From Chara braunii (Eukaryota; Streptophyta; Charophyceae; Charales; Characeae), in NCBI GenBank assembly GCA_003427395.1, contig BFEA01000075.1, positions 890,221 to 924,497 on the forward strand: a DNA stretch of 34,277 nt, in the 5' to 3' direction. The notes under the pieces were generated by a model. It was given only the letters and a program-made list of their open reading frames with translations. It had not been told where the DNA came from and did no database searches. How positions within the stretch are numbered: position 1 is the first letter of the stretch; each line of letters opens with the position of its first letter. A program made the position numbers and the translations under genes. Of the stretch, positions 8,530 through 16,379 are shown piece after piece.

Positions 8530-10221
8530 GATACGGAGCTGCGACTCATCCATGACCACGAGGGCGGTTGTGACGATGATTACATTAGCCACAGCAGTGG
8601 ATTCGATGACGAGAGGATGATGGAGATTGGCGTGGAAACGAGGGAGGGAACGGAAGCGCTTTGCGACACCAGGGAGGAGTCATTAACAGCGGAGGCGTTT
8701 CTTGCATCGGTGGCACGTGGGAGGGAGGAGGCGGAAGGGATGGCAGACGCAACAGCAGCGTGCCACGCGCCGGTCGTCGACCTGTGGCCCGAGCTCGAGT
8801 CCAAGTTGTGGCAAGTTGCTGCTAGCAACAACTCGTTTCTCAGGTGCCAGGCGGAAGAGAGGGAAGACGAGGAGGTTGATGGGTCTCCCGATGCAAATGT
8901 GGGAAGGATGAAATCTTGGGAGGAAGACGACGACCTGTTCCCCGCACCGTCTTCATCGGCGATCATCGACGGCTGTAAGCGCTTCTCCTCGTCGTCTCAG
9001 ATGTGCGTGCGCAACGCGCCGCCGTCGGAGTCTTCGTCACTGTATTGCGACGATGCGAGGGATCGATGGGGCCCGGCAGCGCTGGGAGAGTTGGGTCTCC
9101 AAGCGCGGAACAGGAGGAGAGAAGGAGGAGGTCGGTCCAAAGGTGCCTCGAAGAACGAGTGTAAGCAACCAAAGGCGTGTCTCGACTTTGTTCTGGATGA
9201 TGGAGCTGCTCGAAAGTCCGATCGGCCACGCTTTTCGTTCGAAGCTGAAGGCGAGGGGGACGTCAAGGGCCAAGGCTTCCTCCATACGTTGGGGGGGTCT
9301 GACATGATGATGATCATCTCGCCTTCGGACGTATCCGTGGAGAAGGAAGGGAGACGAGATGCTTCATGGAGGCGGAAGGAACAGAAGCTAGGGAGAGCGA
9401 GTGTTGTTGACAAGTTGCGCACCAGTGTGGTGTCTTCTCCAACACGTGGGTGTAATACCAGGAAGACGAAGGTCGGCTATGGCGATGTTGATGATGACGA
9501 TGATCAAAAGACTTGGTGGAAGGCATCGTCCGACTCACGGAAGCTATTTTTGGCAGACGAGGAGGCGTGTTTGAAAACGCGTGTTGTGAAAGAAGACCCT
9601 GCTGGCGGAGTGGTGGTGGTACCGCAAGTGGGTCCCAAGCAGCGCTCGCCGTGGTGGTCAGCCAAAGAGCAAGAACGCGATGATGTCGGGTTAGCCGAAA
9701 TTGATTGCGACTCGTCGATTTGGAAAGAGCCCCGAGAATCGAGGAACTCAAATGCACTAGCCTCTGTTCCCGAGGGGTTGGCCGAAGAGGCACAAGGTGA
9801 GAAACTCCGGGGGGGGGTGGATGGTGATGAGGGGTCTGTTTCCAGTGACGAGGACAAGTGGGAGTGGAATGAGACGGTCGACTCGCCGGCGATGGCATCA
9901 TCCCAAAGGAGGAGCAGGAGGCAAGAAGAGAGGATTCGAAAGTTGGGATGGGAGCTGGCCATAAGGAAGATGCAGAAGGTGACAGAGAGAACGGTATCGA
10001 GAGTGCAGCAAGCGGGAGCGGTTTATTGTGCAAATAGCAAGAGAGGACAGGAGATCGAGGTCAGTGGAGCGCCCGAGAGCGACGGCCGTGCTTTCGGGAC
10101 GTCGACGTGTCCCGGGGGTGTGAAGATTGCTGCGGGCATTGCTTCGGTTGCCGCGGTGGGGGCCTTGTTTACGTATATTTGTAGGAGAAGAAGTGGTCGC
10201 TGGAACTTGCTGTCTGAGTAG
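6886..10221 (+). CDS. Large acidic, disordered, putative C-tail-anchored membrane protein; family unknown
   Basis: An uninterrupted frame of 1,111 codons from the first in-frame ATG to TAG. The same frame is open back to 6,778, and a TTGCAG acceptor-like site ends at 6,794, so an upstream exon is possible. The -3 base of this ATG is T, a weak context. Residues 266-281 are a Pro-Ala/Ala run; 535-550 is an Asp run broken by Tyr and Gly; many Ser and Asp/Glu clusters lie between. Near the C-terminus are a KWEW motif (991-994), a basic helical segment (about 1,006-1,046), then one Gly/Ala-rich hydrophobic segment (1,081-1,099, IAAGIASVAAVGALFTYIC) and a tail RRRSGRWNLLSE. That layout suggests a tail-anchored protein facing the cytosol. 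The moderately hydrophobic segment followed by Arg residues is typical of organelle outer-membrane tail anchors (inference). A GAG|GTAAGT donor-like word lies in frame at about 8,032-8,040, so a retained intron cannot be excluded. I recognise no family. Confidence 0.75.
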
Positions 10222-10501
10222 TCTGAGTAGTCGGACGTGGGGGGTAGCAAGAAGACGAGGGAACATGTGGGAGGAGTGTAGTAGTAGAAAACCATGCAGA
10301 AGAGGGCTGGGCTGGAGTTTGTCTGGCCCGATGCGCCTTTTTTGCAGACAAGGGGGTGTCGTTTGTCGTAGTGCCGGATTTCCAATTCCGACTGCAATTC
10401 AGTTAGTCGAGCGCCCTGCATACTTATTTTGTACTGTGAACATTTGATTGTTGCGAAGTCGGTGATGGTGTGGAAGTGTAGAGGGGTAGCCGGAGACACA
10501 C

Positions 10502-10538
<37 letters not shown>

Positions 10539-11137
10539 TACAGTTGGGAACAAGCTTGATAGAGGAGACAGATTCAACTGTTCCTCCTCGGTTGCCTCCG
10601 GGAATAGGTTCGTTTTGCAGCTTTTAGTGTTTTGAGACTCTGAGTGAAATGCTTCCACTGCGTTGTTGTTTTTAGATATATGAAGGGCAAACTGCTTGCA
10701 ACGTGCGGCATGCGTTTCTTTTTGAAATGCGCGCTGCCAAGGTTAGGACCAGGTGTGTGCGGGCATGATTGGAATTCTGGAATTCCCTTCCTTCCCCGTC
10801 GTTTGCCTATGTATTTTGTCGTGTGTAGATGGACCCATGATTTTTATTGTCTTTTCTTTGTTTTTTTTTGTTTTTTTTTGCAGCCCCGGAATCGTTGCCG
10901 TGTGGAAATTCATTTTCCATGTATTTCCAACCGAGTTAATGCTTTCGTGAATTGTAGGAGAGAGGCATACCAGACGGGTGGGTCGGGGCGTAGGCGACAG
11001 TCAGTTTCATTATTATTAGGGTGTCTGCGTACGAGAACCTCGTGTACGCGCGATTTTGTGTTCGTCAGCGCTCGGTAGTATTTATTTCTGAGACATGTAG
11101 TATTTATTTCTGAGAGACATGGCAGCAATCAATTTCA
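10222..11137. other. 3' flank of the large gene
   Basis: Probably 3' untranslated region and spacer. A pure GA microsatellite lies at 10,507-10,536. No canonical AATAAA is seen close to the stop; the first AATAAA on this strand is near 11,710. TAGTATTTATTTCTGAGA is duplicated around 11,078-11,116. Confidence 0.5.
10507..10536 (+). repeat. (GA)15 microsatellite
   Basis: Fifteen uninterrupted GA units, about 285 bases after the stop codon of the large gene. Confidence 0.95.
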
Positions 11138-11144
11138 GAACTCA

Positions 11145-11266
11145 GGGCATACTCACACTAGGACTTTTTTCGATTGAGCTCTAGACGCTGTTGAGGTCAG
11201 ATGCATCGAGCTGTGGCCGTAATTGCAGTCAGATTCATTCTGAAAATTCCTAGTGTGAGTATGCCC
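11145..11266 (+). mobile_element. Tourist-like MITE, family A, best copy
   Basis: The ends are 19-base perfect inverted repeats: GGGCATACTCACACTAGGA on the left and its reverse complement on the right. Flanking trinucleotides are TCA (left) and TTA (right), near the TTA/TAA duplication of PIF/Harbinger elements. The interior is ~84 bases without an open frame. The interior sequence GAATGAATCTGAC...AATTACGGCCA (on the minus strand) is shared with the neighbouring copy. Confidence 0.75.
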
Positions 11267-11348
11267 TTAGTGACCATTTTTTGACAGTTTTGGATTTGAA
11301 CGATTTGAAGGACCTAGGGTTGTCATCATGTAGGCGGAGAAGGTGGTA

Positions 11349-11468
11349 GGGCGTACTCACACTACCACTCTTCGGAATGAATCTGACCGTAATTACGGCC
11401 AGACGTGGATCTATCTGGGTGTATTTCCGTCCAGAAATAAGTAAAAAGGTCCTAGGGTGAGTAATAGG
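11349..11468 (-). mobile_element. Tourist-like MITE, family A, inverted neighbour copy
   Basis: The left end GGGCGTACTCACACTACCA is clear. The right end is decayed (CCTAGGGTGAGTAATAGG). The interior (GAATGAATCTGACCGTAATT, ACGGCCA) matches the reverse complement of the copy 80 bases away, so the two lie in opposite orientation. A further ACCGTAAATACGGCC fragment follows at about 11,469. Confidence 0.6.
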
Positions 11469-11862
11469 ACCGTAAATACGGCCAGAACTGGATGTATCTG
11501 GTCCAGATCCTGTTACCAATTGGGGCGTTTCATTGTTCATTATGACATTCGGATTGGGCGAACAGCCTAAGACGTGATGTTGCTCTTCATTTCAGCTACA
11601 TGTTGCTGAAGTTCGTATGTATGTAGGTTCAAAGGGAGAGAGAGGTGGGCGCATTGTCGCCTGTGTTTTTCTGTGTCGGTGTCGTTGAACACCTACGGCC
11701 GAGCGATTTAAATAAAAACGTGTTTCGAGAGGAAGAAAGGGATCTCTGCTTCAAATCGTGCTGTGTATTTACTTCTTTATACATTATGCTGATCGAGATT
11801 GTGTGCTTTGCAGTGCAAGTGCGCGTGAGACAGACAATGTGGGGAAACCTGCACGTTCCCTT

Positions 11863-11863
11863 C

Positions 11864-11922
<59 letters not shown>

Positions 11923-11984
11923 ACACACACACACACACACACAGAGTGCCTGTGTGTGAGAAAGAGCGTGTGCGTTTGTGTGTT

Positions 11985-12072
<88 letters not shown>
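11863..12072 (+). repeat. Compound microsatellite (CT)n-(CA)n-(GT)n
   Basis: (CT)n with two T interruptions at 11,863-11,918, (CA)n at about 11,920-11,943, then (GT)n with TTTG interruptions at about 11,951-12,072. The CA and GT arms are reverse complements and can form a hairpin. Open frames here encode Cys-Val or Thr-His strings and are artefacts. Confidence 0.95.
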
Positions 12073-12075
<3 letters not shown>

Positions 12076-12359
12076 CCGTGTGCGTGTGTCTGGGTGCAAC
12101 TATCGGGATGCCATTTTGCATCTGTCCTGGCGTATTAGACAGGCACATTCTTGCCTGCAAATTGTAATGTGAGTATTAACAACGTCAAAGTGTAATTAAG
12201 TGTCAATCATATTTCTTTGCGCCTGAAAAGGTTTACGTATTGTTTTCTGAATGTATTGCAACACACCACCTTGCCTTCGCTATGCTGTCATACAGGGGGT
12301 AATGTATCACGTGCATGAATACCCTTCTGCCTGATGCGCCATTCTTGGTGCCAATCGGC

Positions 12360-12470
12360 GGTAATGCTTTGTTCTAGCGTGTGTGTGCGTTGTTCTAGCG
12401 GTAATGCTTTGTTCTAGCGTGTGTGTGCGTTGTTCTAGCGGTAATGCTTTGTTCTAGCGTGTGTGTGCGT
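12360..12470 (+). repeat. 40-bp minisatellite, 2.8 units
   Basis: Unit GGTAATGCTTTGTTCTAGCG + TGTGTGTGCGTTGTTCTAGC, at 12,360-12,399, 12,400-12,439 and a partial third. The sequence after it (GTGCGTCCGTGTGCGTGTGT, CTGGGTGC) repeats 12,070-12,097, and GATGCGC(C/T)ATTCTTGGTGCC occurs on both sides, so a larger duplication encloses the minisatellite. Confidence 0.9.
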
Positions 12471-12539
12471 CCGTGTGCGTGTGTCTGGGTGCACCTATCT
12501 GCCAGATGCGCTATTCTTGGTGCCGTACAGCGGTAATGT

Positions 12540-13181
12540 TTTGCACCTTGCATATCAACTACTTGTTCTAGCGCGAGTGAGTGAAGTGTTTACGTGTCGG
12601 AGCACAAAGCGTGTCATCATTTAATACCCCGTATGAGGATGGCATGGCATGGTTGAGGTAGGACAGCGAAATGTATCAAGATTGTGGTGCGCAATGCCAT
12701 TCCTTCGACCGTTGTTCGACGTGCGAAGAAAATTATTTGTACATCTTAAACACAGTCGAAATTCCGCTTGTTCTCTTGTGCGGCTTGTGCCACGTTTTGC
12801 CCCAATGTGGCTTTTTCTCCTGAGGAGGCAGTGATCAATACTGTTTCAGTATGTCCTTGAGTGAGTATGTGTACTTTGAATCCACATGCATCATGGCTGT
12901 GCTGATCGTAATCGTGGACAAACACCCTCTCATTCGCTGGGGCATTATTTGAAGCTCTCCGGTTTGTTGTGAATGACACCCCTCTTATGTAGTCCGGATG
13001 AGATTATCACCCGATTTTATCATTATTACATTGTTTATTGTAAAGGGCGACAGCCTCGAGAGATCCAAAAAAAAAAAATCAAAAAACGAAATGATCATTG
13101 GAATGACTGGGACCACGTATCTGATCTGATTCCATCTGGATTCTTACTCTCCGGTATGTATGTGGTTCCGGTCAGTTCAAT

Positions 13182-13182
<1 letters not shown>
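12540..13182. other. Spacer, nothing recognised
   Basis: No gene supported. Ordinary mixed sequence with a 9-base A-run near 13,070. Confidence 0.45.
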
Positions 13183-13224
<42 letters not shown>

Positions 13225-13402
13225 AGACTTAGATCTATAGTCTCAGTTCGTATGTCGTTGGTGTATACCAACGGAGGTAGGCTCAGTTCGTGCTGATGAG
13301 ACTTAGCACTACACCATCAGACTAACGCTTAATTGTACTCAAAGCTATTGTCGTTGAAGCTCATCATAAACATCAGCTAAGATCTATAGACTCAAGCCGA
13401 GC
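13183..13402 (-). mobile_element. Possible second retroposon type: long poly(T) plus hairpin-containing body
   Basis: A 41-base T-run (13,183-13,223) precedes a ~180-base body. CGTTGGT-GTAT-ACCAACG forms a perfect 7-bp hairpin near 13,257. The word AGATCTATAG(T/A)CTCA occurs near both ends of the body (about 13,230 and 13,381). On the minus strand TGGTGTAGTGC resembles a Pol III A box, but no B box was found. No clean target-site duplication, so the call is weak. Confidence 0.3.
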
Positions 13403-13517
13403 ATCAGTCAGTATGCCGGCGGCACTGTTCACAAGTGATCTCTCTCAGGCAGACATGCGACAAGTAATTCATCCTACGTCCCAATTGCGCAAGGAAATGC
13501 ATTGCACAACGTCGCTA

Positions 13518-13661
13518 CAGGCCGGCGACTTGCAGATACACCAGATACAGGCTGGCGACATGCAGATACACCAGATGCAGGCTGGCAACATGCAGATAGA
13601 CCGGTCGGTGGCTACGTGCAGAAACAGAGGTTGACGACATGCAGAAACACAGGTTGGCAAG
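13518..13661 (+). repeat. 30-bp minisatellite, translatable as decapeptide repeats
   Basis: Units CAGGC(C/T)GGCGAC(T/A)TGCAGATACACCAGAT(A/G) at 13,518 and 13,548, then increasingly diverged units to about 13,661. Because 30 is a multiple of three, an ATG-initiated 73-codon frame (13,413-13,634) reads QAGD(L/M)QIHQ(I/M) repeats, and the opposite strand is open as well. I treat it as a minisatellite, not as a gene. Confidence 0.8.
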
Positions 13662-14258
13662 TTTTTTGGTGTACTGTGGAGTCTTGTGAGGTTCTTGGAA
13701 TTCCGCTTCTGCTCAAGTTCGGGCCTGTCATTAGGACATTCTTTTTAGGCTTACGACGTTTTCAGGAAATTGTTGAACAATTCCGGACGCCCATCATATC
13801 ATATCATTTTTGTTTGGTCCATTGCACTTTTCCTCTGTCGAATTGTTTAAACCACAAGTTCGTTCCCCGCTAGGAAATGGTTACTTATGCGGCGCGTGTA
13901 GAGAGCTGTAACTTTCAAAGCTCCGAAAAAAAAAAAAAGAAAGAAAAAAAAGAGAGCTTGACATCCGTTAAAATTGGAACGATACAGAGAACGGTAAATA
14001 ATCAGTATGGACCCTGCGCTGTCAAGGATGACACGCATCAATCGAGAAATGGTCCAAAAAAAAAAAACAATTTCAGAGCTCGACCTCGAGAGCAAAATGG
14101 CTGGGGGTTGCGACTGGTAGCCAAAAGGAGGGCCGTGTTGGTTCGGTTTTTTTTGGGGGGGGGGTTGGCGTGCAGGCCGTTTCCAGCCCCGGAGAAAGGT
14201 CCCTCGGAAATACTGTAGATTGGCCTGAAAAAANAANAACCNNTTTTCCATTTGTGGT
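13662..14258. other. Spacer with unresolved bases
   Basis: No gene. Contains A-rich runs (about 13,926-13,950 and 14,055-14,067), a T8G10 run near 14,149-14,165, and N bases at about 14,234-14,243, which suggests difficult sequence just upstream of the retroposon. Confidence 0.5.
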
Positions 14259-14275
14259 CGTTCATGTAGGGTCTC

Positions 14276-14648
14276 TTTTTTTTTTTTTTTTTTTTTTTTT
14301 TNTTAAACCATTCACGCCGGTGGTAGTGGTGCTGATAAGAGCAGACACCACTACCACTCGGGGGAAGGCTCCATCTATTGGTGGGGAGCATCACCTGCTG
14401 GAAAACGGGTCCAGCGTCCCATGTACAATGTGATACAAAATGTGACACAAAAGAGAAGAAGACAAGTCCTGCTGGCATTGATTACCCTGAGAGCCAGGGG
14501 ATTGACCAAGCAAGGGACTGAGATTGATTGAGCCGGATCGGGGTAGGGGACGTCTTCACCTCAAAATCGGCGCCAGATAATTTCTGCTATTTACTGGCTC
14601 CTCTAACCCCTACCAGCTCCCAAAAACTGTCGACTGCGGACCTGTACC
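14276..14648 (-). mobile_element. Short retroposon (SINE-like), family S, copy 2
   Basis: Flanked by a perfect 17-base target-site duplication, CGTTCATGTAGGGTCTC, at 14,259-14,275 and 14,649-14,665. The plus strand begins with 26 T and an N, so on the minus strand the ~373-base element ends in a poly(A) tail. The tail-proximal ~150 bases match copy 1 at 4,920-5,220; the 5' part is partly shared (GTCCCCT(A/C)CCCC, TGCCAGCAG) and partly different. No reading frame of note. The duplication plus tail is the standard signature of LINE-dependent retroposition. Confidence 0.8.
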
Positions 14649-14740
14649 CGTTCATGTAGGGTCTCAGTAATTCCATGCATCTAATTTTGTAGCAGCGTGG
14701 TCTTCATTTCCCTATTCGTTTGTGTGTGCGCCTGGTCTTC

Positions 14741-15480
14741 CTACTGCGTTCGTAGGGGACATGAGTCACCCTCAGACCCCTCTTGAAGATTTTTCTTCTG
14801 ATATCGACTCATCTCTTGAATGTTTAGCGATGCTGTCTTCTTCTTCCAACTCTTCCTTAGGAGCTTTCTCTTTTCATGCTCTCTATTCAATAGGAGGTTT
14901 ACTATCCTTGCTCTTTTGTAGGCTGGCTTGGAGTCTGGGGATGTGACCATGATTAGCCTCATGTTGTGAGTGTGGCATATTCTGGTACTGGATGTGAGGA
15001 GCTGCACAAGGAGTTCTTCCTGCCTTCTCTGAAGCTGACTTTCCATCCTGCTCCCAAGCCCCGAGTTTTTTTTTCAACCATGATTGTGGCAGGAGTGGTG
15101 CCGATTTTGTCCCTTTAGGAGAGATCATCCATTGATGTTTAAGGCAATTTGATTGCTTTCGTATGACCTCGGATCCTGGCAAGTTCATATTTTAGACCCC
15201 TCATGTCAAGTACCTTATTTCTCAATCCTCTCACCTCCCCCACTGACTTTGTGATCTTTAAAGCCCATTTTGTCCATTCCTTGTTTGATATCAGCGCGTT
15301 CATTACACATTCCTCTTTCTCTCACCTGTGCCTTCTGCTCTATTTCTTGCATCGTCTTCCCTGTCCCTCCCAATGTCTAGTTGATCATCTTTCTGACCCG
15401 AGCAGGTATGTGATCTTTAAATCCCATTTTGTATAGCACGGGCAGGTATGTGACGCACGAGAGCTTACATGAATGAACTG
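14741..15480 (-). pseudogene. Decayed coding-like stretch, product unknown
   Basis: The minus strand keeps open stretches in shifting frames. These include a highly charged helical piece (KEWTKWALKITKSVGEV..., from about 15,290), a Lys/Ser/Pro-rich piece from 15,188 to 14,883, and a Lys/Arg/Gln-rich piece from 15,046 to 14,741. The phrase GATCTTTAAANCCCATTTTGT occurs twice, 160 bases apart (15,251 and 15,410), translating as KMGFKDH in both. Several stops and frame changes separate the parts. It could be the relic of a transposon gag-like gene; no family is recognised. Confidence 0.25.
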
Positions 15481-15814
15481 GTTTCTGACCCCCTTTCATC
15501 TTTTTTGAATGCTCCTCCAATCACCAGGCCTCCCTATGTGGGGAAGTGCACCTCGTCATGCCCTTGTTATGTGCGTTCCCTGCTCCAAATCCAGTTTCGG
15601 TTCCTGTAGCCGGCCCAGATCGCATTCCTGCCAAGTGACTACGTCAAGGTTCAGACCATTCCTATCAATCTTTTTTATATTTAAACAGGAGGCTAAACAT
15701 TCCTATCAATCTGGGGTTGTACACTTGTGTTCTTCGGATTCAACACAATTCTTTAGGGCTTGTCCTCGATGGTGTTCTGTGTATGGTTTGTGTTAGTTAC
15801 TCGGAATTGTTCAA

Positions 15815-16350
15815 ATCCGGATATCCGGCAGATAAACTTTATCCGGAATTTTTAATCCGGATGAAAATTCCGGATTAAATCCGGATATGGAAAATCCGGC
15901 CCTGCGTAAAATATTTTTTCCACCAAAAAAAAAACAAAATCAAAAAAATCTGAAAAAAAATTATGTTGTTCATATCAATGATATGAACAACGTTTGGCTT
16001 GAGGCCATCTTTGATTACTCAACAGATATAAAGATAAGAAAATAAAACAGAACAAGAAAATAATATTTAGATAAAAAATTATTGAATGAATTAAGCATCC
16101 CCCCTCTAAAAACTTGTATTCCCTATCTTACTCCCTTTCAACCCTTCCATGACTTATCAAGCTTTTCATGAAATAGGAACGTAGTTCTATTGTATTTTGC
16201 ATGCGCAGTATCAGTTTTTTTTATTATTATTATTTATTTTTTTTAACCCTTTTTTTTTAAAACCTTTTTTTTTAATCATCCGGATTTCCGGATGATCCTA
16301 CCCCCCGATCATCCGGCCAGATAATCCCACCAGATTATCCGGCCAGATGA
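15815..16350. repeat. Segment bounded by clusters of CCGGAT/ATCCGG words
   Basis: At 15,815-15,900 the word TCCGG recurs about eight times (ATCCGGATATCCGG, TTATCCGGAATT and so on). A second cluster lies at 16,277-16,346 (CATCCGGATTTCCGGATGAT, CATCCGGCCAGATAAT, TTATCCGGCCAGATGA). The AT-rich core between them has A-runs on the left and T-runs on the right. It also carries a near-perfect palindrome, GTTGTTCATATCA-A-TGATATGAACAAC, at 15,965-15,991. An element with complex ends is possible; the type is unknown. Confidence 0.5.
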
Positions 16351-16379
16351 CCCATGCTACCTAGGTTAATCCAACTTTC

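Noticed and set aside
9314-10033. Minus-strand frame of 239 codons opposite the large gene
   Set aside because: It is a shadow of the plus-strand coding frame. The Ser/Pro/His-rich composition is what the reverse complement of Asp/Glu/Gly-rich codons gives.
11758-12172. Cys-Val and Thr-His repeat frames
   Set aside because: These are direct translations of the (GT)n/(CA)n microsatellite.
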